From contig CALAEV010000025.1 in the NCBI GenBank assembly GCA_937892525.1, positions 1-64,000 on the forward strand: DNA of 64,000 bases, given 5' to 3'. Source of the stretch: an uncultured Clostridia bacterium (GTDB taxonomy: Bacteria; Bacillota; Clostridia; Oscillospirales; Acutalibacteraceae). Shown here piece by piece: positions 18,183-26,637 of the stretch; positions within the stretch are counted from its first letter, which is position 1; every line of letters begins with the position of its first letter. The notes under the pieces were generated by a model, which had not been told where the DNA came from, did not search any database, and saw only the letters and a list, made by a program, of their open reading frames with translations. A program made the position numbers and the translations under genes.

Positions 18183-19067
18183 TTATCTGGTAACAAATTG
18201 TGCAATGTCTTCTGGCAACTCGCTTTCAATTTCAATTAACTCTTTTGTAATGGGATGAGTGAATTTGCAATAGCAACAATGAAGCGCCTGACGAGAAATG
18301 TCGTCGCGAGGAGTGCCATACATTGTGTCGCCTGTAAGTGGAGTGCCAAGTGAAGAAAAATGCACACGAATCTGGTGTGTTCTGCCTGTAAGCAAGTGAA
18401 TACGCAAAAGAGTGCGTCCGTTGTGGTTTGAGATTGCTTTCCAGTTTGTAATTGCAACCTCGCCACGCTCATCAACTGTGCGATAAGTTTTAATTGGGTC
18501 AGGTCGGTAAATTGGTCGGTCAATTACACCTTCGCCCTCGTAAACACCTTCGCAAACAGCCATATATTCCTTATAGATTTTACCGTTAAGCACACCTGCA
18601 ACAAATCTGTTAAGGGCACATACAATAATTCCAGAAGTGCCACGGTCAAGACGACCTATTGAACGAAAGACGGCAGATTTTCCCTGACTTTCAAGATGAT
18701 AAGCCACTGCATTTGCTACTGTGTCGCCTTGATGATTGTGGGACGGATGCAAGGGGAGTCCTGCAGGCTTATCTATAACAAGAATATCATCATCTTCATA
18801 TAAAACCTTTAGTTTGTAGTTGAGTGGTGCAACTGCTTTAACTCTTTCTTCTTTATCGGCAGGTACGGTAATCGATAAAACATCGCCTGTTTTGAGCAAA
18901 TCAATAGTCCTTGCGTGAACACCGTTAATCATAATACCCTCAGGGTCGTGCTTGAGTTTCGGAATAAGACGAGCTGAAACCTTTGCCTTGTTACGCAAAA
19001 AGTCAAAGACCTGCTTGCCGTCATATTTTTCTTCAATTGTGAAATCTATGCGTCGTTTTGTAGTCAT
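18183..19067 (-). CDS. RluA family pseudouridine synthase
   Basis: Converts specific uridines in rRNA or tRNA to pseudouridine. The catalytic motif GRLDRGTSG holds Asp141. An S4-like N-terminal domain (residues about 15-70, SARLIPKLKHDPEGIMING) precedes the synthase domain, and HLLTGRTHQIRVHF is the second family signature. At 294 residues it is like RluD-type proteins of Firmicutes. AAAAGGG precedes the ATG. Which position it modifies cannot be told. Confidence 0.92.
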   Translation of the reverse strand: MTTKRRIDFTIEEKYDGKQVFDFLRNKAKVSARLIPKLKHDPEGIMINGVHARTIDLLKTGDVLSITVPADKEERVKAVAPLNYKLKVLYEDDDILVIDKPAGLPLHPSHNHQGDTVANAVAYHLESQGKSAVFRSIGRLDRGTSGIIVCALNRFVAGVLNGKIYKEYMAVCEGVYEGEGVIDRPIYRPDPIKTYRTVDERGEVAITNWKAISNHNGRTLLRIHLLTGRTHQIRVHFSSLGTPLTGDTMYGTPRDDISRQALHCCYCKFTHPITKELIEIESELPEDIAQFVTR

Positions 19068-19147
19068 AAAAATCCCTTTTGATACATGTTTTTGATATAA
19101 TTATTGTATTCTAAAACAGTAAAAAAGGCAAGGGGAAATCATTTTAA

Positions 19148-19177
19148 TTGACATAATGCGTATTTTTGTGATAAACT
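19148..19177 (+). promoter_or_regulatory. sigma-A promoter of the acyl-activating fusion gene
   Basis: TTGACA (19148-19153), 18-base spacer, TAAACT (19172-19177) with an upstream TGA extended -10 element. Confidence 0.65.
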
Positions 19178-19193
19178 TTTTGTGTATATTTTG

Positions 19194-19230
19194 AAAGGGA
19201 AGAATATTTTTAATATTCCAAAAAACTATG
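19194..19230 (+). promoter_or_regulatory. ribosome binding site separated from its ATG by a hairpin
   Basis: The only Shine-Dalgarno-like sequence before the ATG at 19228 is AAAGGGA at 19194-19200, 27 bases away, which is too far to work linearly. Between them lies a perfect inverted repeat GAATATT-TTT-AATATTC (19202-19218). If folded, it leaves about ten bases between AAAGGGA and ATG, close to a normal spacing. A structure-bridged start, possibly temperature- or ligand-sensitive, is an inference. Confidence 0.45.
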
Positions 19231-21774
19231 AACATTTTTGATACGATTTATGAAATCAACGCAAAACACCCCAACAAACGTGCTATGTCAATCGGACTAA
19301 ATAATGGTGGCAAACGTGTTTATACTTATGGGCAAGTGTTTGAAAAGGTTGAAAAATACGTTAATGCACTTGTGAGCGCAGGTGTTAAGGCAGGGGACAG
19401 AATCGCATTTGTTGCAGAAAGTTGCCCTGAATGGACAATTGCTTTTCTTGCTTCTTGCAAACTTCGTTGCACGGCTGCTCTTATTGACGCTTCACTTGCA
19501 GGGGACGATTTAGACGAGTTTATTACTCGTTCAGATGTGCGAGCAGCATTTGTTTCACAATCTGCACACGAAAAATTAGGGGAAGTTGCAAAATATAAAT
19601 TCCCATTTTTCAATGTGCTTGACTGCTCACTTTTTGAGGACTCTGCAAAGGTTGTTTCAGCTGATTTGCCGGAAAGTACTGACACAGATGAAAATGTTGC
19701 TTGTATTATTTTCTCGTCAGGTACAACTCGAAAAGCAGCAGGAATTATGCACTACCACGAGAGTCTTATCAAGACAACTCAAATGACATTAAAGGTGCAG
19801 AAAATTACTGAAGATGCACGATTTCTTGCGATTCTTCCTAACAGCCATATTTACGGTGTAATTTGTCTTGTTTTAGGTCCTGCACTTTCAGGGGCTGATG
19901 TTCATTACATTGAAACTATCGCTGCTGAGGCAATTCTTGGTGCGTTTGCCGAGTATCACCCAACAGTTTTGCCTGCAGTACCAAAGGTTTATGAGCTTTT
20001 CAGAACTGCAGTACTTCGCAAAATCAACTCAAAACCTGCTACAAGAATTATGTTCGAAAAATTCTTCCCAATTTGCCTAAAGGCTCGAAGAAAGAACGGC
20101 TCATTACTTGGTAAAAAACTCTTTAAGAGTATTCACGAGGGCTTTGGTGGTTCACTTCAATTCCTTTGCTCTGCAGGTGCTCCGTTAAGTCAAGAGGTTG
20201 CCGATTTCTATTATGGAACTGGCTTTAATCTTCTTATTACATACGGCGCAAGTGAAACAAATATTCCTACAATCGGTAATGTTGAGAGCGATATTCATAC
20301 GGACTCTTGTGGTAAGCCGTACCCTGATATTCAGGTCGATTTCACAGATGACGGCGAATTGCTTATTAAGTCGCCATATATGATGAAAGGCTATTTCCGC
20401 GACGAAGAAGCAACAAAAGAGGCGTTTACAGAAGACGGATGGTTCAAAACCGGAGACCTTGCTACTCGTGATAACGAGGGTAACATTAAAATCGTTGGTC
20501 GTTCAAAAGAAAATATTGTGCTTTCAACAGGTAAAAAGGTTACACCTGACGATTTAGAGGCAAAATATGCAGGTCTTGAGGGCGTTAAGGAACTTGTAAT
20601 TTGTGGTGTTCCTGCCGAAAACAAAGACCACGACGAAATTCACGCGTTTATTGTTGCTGAAACACAGGAATTACGCGAAAAAATTGAGGAGCAAATTCGC
20701 GAAAAAGGTGCAGTCGTTGCACAGAATATGCGAATTTTCAAAACTCACTTTATAAATGAAATTCCAAGAACATCTTTGCAGAAAGCAAAACGATATCTTC
20801 TTAAAAAATACGCTATTGAAGAGCGTAACGGCGAAGTGAAAGTTGAAGATACCCCTATTGAAGATTTAGATTTACTTGCTCAGGTTATTCGCATTATCGC
20901 CAATATTTCAGGGGCTCCTGTATCACAAATCAATGAAGATACAAAGATTTTCAAAGACCTGTCTTTTGACTCATTAAGTTCAGTTGACTTGGCTATGGAG
21001 ATTGAAAGCGAATATAATGTAAATGTTGAAAGCGCTTATTCAAAAGAAATGACAGTTAAAGATTTAGTTGTTGCTATTGAAAAAGGCGAAAGCGTTGAAG
21101 AAACTGCGACAGATGCAAGCGTTTACCCATACGAAAAGACAGAATCTGATTATAAAACATATGCAAAGTTTAGAGATTTTGCAAAATCTTGCTACAACAT
21201 TTCAATTAAGAATGCACAGAATATGCCACAAGATAAGGGCTTTATTATCTGCGCAAACCATGTTTCAAAAATCGACTATCTTTTTGTTTCAATGGCATTT
21301 ACAAAAGAAAAGTTTATGAAGCTTTGTTGTATGGCAAAGAAAGAACTTTTCCGTAACGATGCATTCAGCAAAAAACTCATTAAGGCAACAGGTATGGTGC
21401 CGGTTGACCGTGGCGGAATGAATATGAATACTATGAATTCTCTTAAAGCAAAGCTTAAAGAGGGTTGGTGTGTGCTTATTCACCCTGAAGGCACAAGAAG
21501 TGCAGACGGTATTTTCCGTGAAATTAAGAGTGGTGCATCTGTTCTTGCTATTGACGCAGGCGTGCCTGTAATTCCTGTTTATATTAACGGTGCATACGAA
21601 TTGTTCCCTAAGGGCAAAAAGATGATGAAGTTCTATGACACAAAGAATAAGAAAAAATTCAATGTTGATGTCTTGTTTGGTGAAGTGATTTCGTCTGACG
21701 GAAAAACAACTGAAGAACTAACAAATGAAATTCAAGAAGCAATCTTAAAATTGCAGAATGAATGTAGAAAATAA
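19228..21774 (+). CDS. acyl-activating enzyme - acyl carrier protein - PlsC acyltransferase fusion
   Basis: Three-domain protein of 848 residues. Residues 1 to about 530 form an AMP-binding fatty acyl synthetase, with IIFSSGTT near 160, YGASETN, WFKTGDLATRD and PRTSLQKAKRY. Residues about 550-620 are an acyl carrier domain with LSFDSLSSVDL, the pantetheine Ser at 582. Residues about 650-848 are a PlsC acyltransferase, with NHVSKID (His678) and HPEGTRS (His752). Together they could activate a free fatty acid, load it on the internal carrier and transfer it to a lysophospholipid. E. coli Aas does a comparable job with separate ACP and the opposite domain order. The start has an unusual distant ribosome binding site. 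Confidence 0.88.
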   Translation: MNIFDTIYEINAKHPNKRAMSIGLNNGGKRVYTYGQVFEKVEKYVNALVSAGVKAGDRIAFVAESCPEWTIAFLASCKLRCTAALIDASLAGDDLDEFITRSDVRAAFVSQSAHEKLGEVAKYKFPFFNVLDCSLFEDSAKVVSADLPESTDTDENVACIIFSSGTTRKAAGIMHYHESLIKTTQMTLKVQKITEDARFLAILPNSHIYGVICLVLGPALSGADVHYIETIAAEAILGAFAEYHPTVLPAVPKVYELFRTAVLRKINSKPATRIMFEKFFPICLKARRKNGSLLGKKLFKSIHEGFGGSLQFLCSAGAPLSQEVADFYYGTGFNLLITYGASETNIPTIGNVESDIHTDSCGKPYPDIQVDFTDDGELLIKSPYMMKGYFRDEEATKEAFTEDGWFKTGDLATRDNEGNIKIVGRSKENIVLSTGKKVTPDDLEAKYAGLEGVKELVICGVPAENKDHDEIHAFIVAETQELREKIEEQIREKGAVVAQNMRIFKTHFINEIPRTSLQKAKRYLLKKYAIEERNGEVKVEDTPIEDLDLLAQVIRIIANISGAPVSQINEDTKIFKDLSFDSLSSVDLAMEIESEYNVNVESAYSKEMTVKDLVVAIEKGESVEETATDASVYPYEKTESDYKTYAKFRDFAKSCYNISIKNAQNMPQDKGFIICANHVSKIDYLFVSMAFTKEKFMKLCCMAKKELFRNDAFSKKLIKATGMVPVDRGGMNMNTMNSLKAKLKEGWCVLIHPEGTRSADGIFREIKSGASVLAIDAGVPVIPVYINGAYELFPKGKKMMKFYDTKNKKKFNVDVLFGEVISSDGKTTEELTNEIQEAILKLQNECRK

Positions 21775-21787
21775 AGAAAATCAATGT

Positions 21788-21816
21788 AAAAAGCCTAGTT
21801 TTACTAGGCTTTTTTT
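21788..21816 (+). terminator. terminator after the acyl-activating fusion
   Basis: AAGCCTAG / CTAGGCTT stem (21791-21798 and 21804-21811) with a five-base loop and seven T; preceding A residues make it weakly bidirectional. Confidence 0.85.
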
Positions 21817-21845
21817 AAGTTCTACCAATATTAGATTTTTATTTC

Positions 21846-21874
21846 TTGCCATAAAAACGGCTGTGTGTTACAAT
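21846..21874 (+). promoter_or_regulatory. sigma-A promoter of second XRE membrane regulator
   Basis: TTGCCA (21846-21851), 17-base spacer, TACAAT (21869-21874). Confidence 0.7.
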
Positions 21875-21895
21875 TTTTATGAAAGGAAGATGCTT

Positions 21896-22888
21896 ATGGC
21901 AAACTACGAGTTGTCCAACAGAATATATGAGTTAAGAACACAAAAAGGATTGTCGCAAAAAGAGTTAGGTGCAATTCTTGGTGTTTCAAATAAAGCAGTT
22001 TCAAAATGGGAGACAGGCACGGCAATCCCTAAAACAGAAACACTTATAAAACTTGCAGAAGTGTTTGAAATCTCAACAGAAGAATTGCTTGGTTCCGTTT
22101 GCAAGGATGAAAACATCAAAGAAAGAGTTCTATATAGAACATCTGTAAGCATTGCTACAAAATCGCCAAAAGAAATAAATAAATATTTCTTAAAGGTATC
22201 TGTTGTATTTAATGTTATTTTAACAGTTAGTATGATGTTGCCGATTGTAGCGGTTTTCATAATTGATTTGTTTGCTTTTTCAATTGATACTGTATATATA
22301 ACGCTTATATTGGGAATGGCGATTAACACTTTCGGTTATATTAAACTTGGAAAATATTTAACCGAAAAATCAGGACTGGTTGGAGATTTTAATAAACACA
22401 GATTTTTATATTATGTTGTTCCCAATAGTGCAGTAGCTTTTATTTCTGCGATTTCAACAACTTTTCTGCAGTTAGAAGAAAATCATATTTTTTCATATTT
22501 GATGGGTAAAGGGTTATCCACATTATTTTCTTTTATAGCAACAGTTTTGTCAATTATTGTTATGGTTGTTCTTATGAATATTTCGATTGAAAAAAATTTT
22601 GAAAAAAGAAGAAAAACGCTTAAAACGATAGCAATAATTGCCACAATATCTTCTTTGTTAGGGTATATCCTTAAAGGCTGTACCGGTTATTTGGATGTTG
22701 GATTTTTTGTGACAGATTTTGGAGATTTTTTATTTGTTTGTATTGATATTGCAATTGTATGGTTAATATATTCGATAAAGGAAAGCAATCCTAAAATAGA
22801 AAAAATTGCATTTGTAATTCTACCACTTGTAACTATGTGGGGACCTATAATATTAAAAATGTTTGCTAAAATACTTCGACATATATAA
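21896..22888 (+). CDS. XRE family regulator with polytopic membrane domain
   Basis: N-terminal XRE HTH (residues about 6-60; LSQKELGAILGVSNKAVSKW) followed after residue 95 by about seven hydrophobic segments without a long external domain; 330 residues. The ATG at 21896 is chosen because AAAGGAAG lies about seven bases upstream; the frame stays open further 5' through the preceding terminator, which cannot be coding. It is followed by a terminator and then by another regulator of the same kind. Ligand and target are unknown. Confidence 0.8.
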   Translation: MANYELSNRIYELRTQKGLSQKELGAILGVSNKAVSKWETGTAIPKTETLIKLAEVFEISTEELLGSVCKDENIKERVLYRTSVSIATKSPKEINKYFLKVSVVFNVILTVSMMLPIVAVFIIDLFAFSIDTVYITLILGMAINTFGYIKLGKYLTEKSGLVGDFNKHRFLYYVVPNSAVAFISAISTTFLQLEENHIFSYLMGKGLSTLFSFIATVLSIIVMVVLMNISIEKNFEKRRKTLKTIAIIATISSLLGYILKGCTGYLDVGFFVTDFGDFLFVCIDIAIVWLIYSIKESNPKIEKIAFVILPLVTMWGPIILKMFAKILRHI

Positions 22889-22891
22889 AAC

Positions 22892-22919
22892 AAAAAGCTC
22901 GGTGAAAATCGAGCTTTTT
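22892..22919. terminator. bidirectional-type terminator after second XRE regulator
   Basis: AAAAAGCTCG / CGAGCTTTTT (22892-22901 and 22910-22919) with an eight-base loop. Its left arm is nearly identical to that of the terminator at 23801. Confidence 0.8.
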
Positions 22920-23014
22920 CTATGTGCAACTAGTGGTTGCTAAATTTTCAAGTTGAATTGGTGGAATTTGTTTCTTTTATATGCTAAAATGAAATCACAA
23001 AAGGAGGGGATTTA

Positions 23015-23779
23015 ATGAATCTCGGTGAAAGAATTTATGAATTGAGAAACCAAAAGAACTTGTCACAAGGTGCTTTGGCAGATGCGCTGGATGTATCTCG
23101 TCAATCGGTTTCAAAATGGGAAAATAATATGGCGGTTCCCGACTTGGATAAGTTAATAAAACTATGTGACATTTTTGAAGTTTCACTTGATGAGCTTGTG
23201 GGACGAGAAGAATTTGAAAGAAATACAAATGTTTTAATATCACAAAGTCCAACAGTTGCACCGCATAAAATTTCTGCCTATGTGCTTCTTGGTGTAACGA
23301 TTCTTGGTGCAATTATTACTCTCGTTACCGCACCGCCCGCAATTTATTTATGTATTCCTTTGTTGATTTGTACTATAATCTGTTTTAAGGTCAAAAAACA
23401 CGCATGGTTCTGGTGTGTATGGGTAACATATTTGGTTCTTGAATGTTATTTGTCTTTAGGAATACGAGCCGACATAATGCATATTTCAAAAATTATTTTT
23501 ATTGTAATAATGACACTACTAAATATTATTTGTATAAAAGATATTCCCACACTACCTAAAAACAAAAGAATGATTATATTGATTATAAGCGAACTTGTAG
23601 TTTTATGTAGTCTTGGTGCAATAATACTAATGATTTATATGAATAACAATGTAAGCCATTACCATATAAACGAGTGGATATACTGTCCTGTATATGTTAT
23701 TTTAACAGCATCAATGGTCGTAAGTATATATCACATAATCGGATTTGTTCGTGAAGCAAAAAGGAAGAAAAGAAGTTGA
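23015..23779 (+). CDS. XRE family regulator with membrane domain
   Basis: 254 residues. The HTH domain spans residues 5-60 (LSQGALADALDVSRQSVSKW), followed by about five membrane segments from residue 88 onward (LLGVTILGAIITLVTAP and others) and a basic C-terminus (KRKKRS). AAAGGAGGGG precedes the ATG. An extended -10 element TGCTAAAAT lies at 22982-22990 without an obvious -35. The gene is tandem to the previous XRE regulator but diverged, so the two may respond to different signals. Confidence 0.8.
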   Translation: MNLGERIYELRNQKNLSQGALADALDVSRQSVSKWENNMAVPDLDKLIKLCDIFEVSLDELVGREEFERNTNVLISQSPTVAPHKISAYVLLGVTILGAIITLVTAPPAIYLCIPLLICTIICFKVKKHAWFWCVWVTYLVLECYLSLGIRADIMHISKIIFIVIMTLLNIICIKDIPTLPKNKRMIILIISELVVLCSLGAIILMIYMNNNVSHYHINEWIYCPVYVILTASMVVSIYHIIGFVREAKRKKRS

Positions 23780-23800
23780 CAAACTATAATTTGTAAAACA

Positions 23801-23829
23801 AAAAGCTCGGTTTTTTACACCGAGCTTTT
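23801..23829. terminator. bidirectional terminator between XRE regulator and SCP2-transketolase cluster
   Basis: AAAAGCTCGG / CCGAGCTTTT (23801-23810 and 23820-23829), nine-base loop; T-rich on both strands, so it ends both convergent units. Confidence 0.85.
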
Positions 23830-23844
23830 GTTATGTATAAAATT

Positions 23845-24645
23845 TTATTTTGCCAATGCGCCAACTTCAAGCATAAAGCCACCAAGTTGTGCACCAAATT
23901 CAGGACCACCGTCCATAATAAGACGGCCTGCTTTTGTAGCTTCAAGCATATCGTCGATGCTTAAAAGAATACCGAGTGCAGAATCAAGGTTGTTGAAACG
24001 AAGTGTGAAGAAAGGCATTGCTCTCTTGTATTCGCCACGACCTGCTCTTGACTTACCTGCTTTAATACGGATGAATGCAGAAACCTCAGGATGACCGTCA
24101 ACTGCGAAAGCGTAAACACGGTCAGGGCTCTTTGAAGTCCAGTCTTTAATTTCTGTATGACCCATTTTGTTAAGCTGGCTGATACCACTTGAAAGGAGAT
24201 AGAAGAAGCACTTAACCATAAGAGTTTTAGTTTCTTCATCCTTTGGAGGTTCAGTAGCGCCTGTAAGCTCTGAAAGCTTAAGAAGTGTCATAAGTAAAGC
24301 TGTGAAAGCGCCAAAATTCTTGATAATGCCCTTGAATTTTGGAAGCTTAAGCATATTGCCTTTGAAAAAGGCGTTCATTGTTTCAATGTCTTTGAATTCA
24401 AGTTCAACATCAGGAGCTTCGTGAATAGCGTTAAGCTTTGTTTCCCATTCGCCCTCTGTAATGATGAAATGTGTTGAATACTTGCCACCTTCTGCCTCAG
24501 GGTCACATGCACTAATCTGTAAAACAGTAGTGAGTTTATCAAACTTAGCCTTGAGAGAAGGAACATCAGTAGCGATAACTTTCAAAAGTGGCAATGCAGC
24601 ATTGAAAAATATTTTTGATGCATAAAGTTCATTTTGTGCGTGCAT
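23845..24645 (-). CDS. tandem SCP2-like (sterol carrier fold) protein B
   Basis: 266 residues, no named family that I can assign firmly. Two halves resemble the SCP2 lipid-binding fold. Residues about 65-135 contain APDVELEFKDIETMNAFFKG then KLPKFKGIIKNFGAF, like the typical dVxlxxsxxdlxxlxxGxxxp...Gxlkixg pattern. Residues about 170-262 end with MPFFTLRFNNLDSALGILL and GRLIMDGGPEFGAQLGGFML, the same pattern again. It is the last gene of a five-gene cluster with transketolase subunits and an aminotransferase. A lipid or hydrophobic intermediate carrier role is inferred from fold resemblance only. Confidence 0.6.
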   Translation of the reverse strand: MHAQNELYASKIFFNAALPLLKVIATDVPSLKAKFDKLTTVLQISACDPEAEGGKYSTHFIITEGEWETKLNAIHEAPDVELEFKDIETMNAFFKGNMLKLPKFKGIIKNFGAFTALLMTLLKLSELTGATEPPKDEETKTLMVKCFFYLLSSGISQLNKMGHTEIKDWTSKSPDRVYAFAVDGHPEVSAFIRIKAGKSRAGRGEYKRAMPFFTLRFNNLDSALGILLSIDDMLEATKAGRLIMDGGPEFGAQLGGFMLEVGALAK

Positions 24646-24682
24646 ATTATCAACTCTCTTTCTAAATGATTAGGTTTAAGAA

Positions 24683-25690
24683 TTAAACTTCATCATCCCA
24701 GTTATCGTCTTCTTCAAAGTCTGCGTTCATTGTTTCACGAACTGCAGCGATAATGCCGTTAGCATCAATGCCAGCGTCTGACATAATGTCTTCGTGAAGA
24801 CCAATCATTGCAAAGCTCTTATGACCGAGCATCTTGAATGCACAGCCTTTACCATACTGAGCCATAACTTCAGCAACTGCTGAGCCAAGACCGCCAGTTA
24901 CAAGATGGTCTTCAACTGTGATAATTCTTCTTGTGTCAGAAATTGCTTTTTGGATTGCCTCAACGTCGATTGGGCTGATTGTGTGCATATTAAGAACGCG
25001 AACTGAAAGTCCGTCTGCATTCTTAAGGAATTTAGCAGCTTCACGAGCCTGGAATACGCAAGAACCACAAGCGATAACAGTAATGTCTGTACCCTCGTGA
25101 ACTTCTACTGCTTTACCAACTTCGAAGCCGTAGTCCATATTTTCATAAAGAACACGGTCAAAACCACGGTTGATACGAATGTAGTAAGGACCAAAGTTAT
25201 CATAAGCAGCGTTAACTGCGTTTGCTGTTTCAAAACCATCAGCAGGAACGATAACTGTAAGGTTTGGCATTGCTCTTGTAATTGCAAGGTCAGTAATAGC
25301 GTGGTGTGTTGAACCTGCCTGACCGAATGATGTACCTGAGTGTGTAGCAATAATTTTTGCGTTTACATTCTGGTAGCAGATGTCTGTGTGAAGCTGGTCA
25401 CAAGCACGCATTGATGTAAATGCAGAGAAACCTGAAAGGAAAGGAATCATACCTGCTCTTGCCATACCTGCTGCAACACCGAACATATCCTGTTCTGCAA
25501 TACCAACGTTGATAACTCTTTCAGGGCAAACCTTAAGAACGTCACCGAGTTTTGTTGATTTTGCAAGGTCAGCTGTAATAGCAACAACCTTAGGGTCTCT
25601 TAAAATAATGTCGGCAAGTGCCTTACCGTAAATTTCTGCTGTAGAAAGCGCAGTCTGGTCAACTGCTGTATAAACAAATCCGCCTGCCAT
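24683..25690 (-). CDS. transketolase C-terminal subunit
   Basis: 335 residues covering the pyrimidine-binding and C-terminal domains of a split transketolase. The catalytic Glu66 is in NVGIAEQDM; THSGTSFGQAGSTHH is the conserved substrate-region loop and RRIITVEDHLVTGGLGSAV the C-terminal domain signature. It starts two bases after the N-terminal subunit gene, implying an obligate heterodimer. Split transketolases of this size often act on non-classical ketols. The neighbours (class III aminotransferase, SCP2-like proteins) argue against a simple pentose-phosphate role. Confidence 0.9.
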   Translation of the reverse strand: MAGGFVYTAVDQTALSTAEIYGKALADIILRDPKVVAITADLAKSTKLGDVLKVCPERVINVGIAEQDMFGVAAGMARAGMIPFLSGFSAFTSMRACDQLHTDICYQNVNAKIIATHSGTSFGQAGSTHHAITDLAITRAMPNLTVIVPADGFETANAVNAAYDNFGPYYIRINRGFDRVLYENMDYGFEVGKAVEVHEGTDITVIACGSCVFQAREAAKFLKNADGLSVRVLNMHTISPIDVEAIQKAISDTRRIITVEDHLVTGGLGSAVAEVMAQYGKGCAFKMLGHKSFAMIGLHEDIMSDAGIDANGIIAAVRETMNADFEEDDNWDDEV

Positions 25691-25692
25691 AA

Positions 25693-26574
25693 TTATTTAC
25701 CCTCCTTTTCTGCTCTTGCAACACGAGCTGCATAGTCTTCATCAAGTTCTTTGTTGAACTTTTCAAACATAGCGTCGTCAATTGCGCCATAGTGCCATGT
25801 GTAGTCGCCTTCGATTGACTTGATACCTGCGCCCTTCTTTGTATCCATAAGAATACATGTAGGAGCACATGGCTCTTTTGCTCTTTCAATTGCAACATCA
25901 ATAGCATCACAAAGTTCGCCGATGTTGTTGCCGTCAACAACGATTGTGTTGAAGCCGAATGCTGTCATCTTGTCAGCAAGTGGTTCAAGTTTCATAACAT
26001 CTTCTGTGTTACCGTCAATCATATTGTGGTTACGGTCAATAAATACAATACAGTTAGAAAGGTTATAATGATTCATTGTCATAAATCCTTCCCAACATGA
26101 GCCTTCACCAAGTTCGCCGTCGCCTGTAACTACGTATGTAAGGAAATCCTTATTCATAAGGCGTGCTGCAAGTGCTGTACCTGCTGCGATTGATGGGCCG
26201 TGACCAAGAGAACCTGTTGAAGCGTCAACGCCTACAACTTTGTTTGAGTCAAGGTGCATACCCATTTTTGAACCTGAAAGGTTGAATGATTTAAGCATTT
26301 CAACATCGTTAAATCCCTTGTCGCAAAGCACAGGAGCATAAGCGATTGCTGCGTGACCTTTTGAAAGAATAAATCTGTCACGGTCATCCCATTTTGGTTC
26401 GTCAACTTTAATGTTGAGATACTTGTGATAAAGAACTGTGAGAAGGTCCATAACACTCATACCACCGCCGAAGTGTCCGCTACCTGCCCATACAGTTGTC
26501 TGTACGCAGAGTTTACGGAGTTCAAGGGCTTTCTTTTCGAGCTGGAGCCATTCTGCTTTTGATAAATTAGCCAT
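25693..26574 (-). CDS. transketolase N-terminal subunit
   Basis: 293 residues, thiamine-diphosphate-binding subunit. The ThDP/Mg motif begins at GDG (residues 151-153, VVTGDGELGEG) and ends near IDRNHN about 28 residues later. Other transketolase signatures are GSGHFGGGMS with His34, SKGHAAIAYAP, and SLGHGPSIAAG. The start has a GGAGGG ribosome binding site. An intercistronic hairpin lies between it and the aminotransferase gene upstream. The pair transfers two-carbon ketol units, probably making an alpha-hydroxyketone. Confidence 0.9.
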   Translation of the reverse strand: MANLSKAEWLQLEKKALELRKLCVQTTVWAGSGHFGGGMSVMDLLTVLYHKYLNIKVDEPKWDDRDRFILSKGHAAIAYAPVLCDKGFNDVEMLKSFNLSGSKMGMHLDSNKVVGVDASTGSLGHGPSIAAGTALAARLMNKDFLTYVVTGDGELGEGSCWEGFMTMNHYNLSNCIVFIDRNHNMIDGNTEDVMKLEPLADKMTAFGFNTIVVDGNNIGELCDAIDVAIERAKEPCAPTCILMDTKKGAGIKSIEGDYTWHYGAIDDAMFEKFNKELDEDYAARVARAEKEGK

Positions 26575-26604
26575 AATTTTCCCTCCAAGAAAATTTTTAT
26601 TAGA

Positions 26605-26624
26605 AGTGGGGTCCCCACCCCACT
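26605..26624. other. intercistronic GC-rich inverted repeat
   Basis: AGTGGGG / CCCCACT (26605-26611 and 26618-26624) with a six-base loop, in the 63-base gap between the aminotransferase and the transketolase N subunit. On the minus strand it is followed by TTCTAATAAAAATTTT, not a clean T tract, so attenuation or mRNA processing is more likely than full termination. Confidence 0.5.
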
Positions 26625-26637
26625 ATAATTTGTTAGA

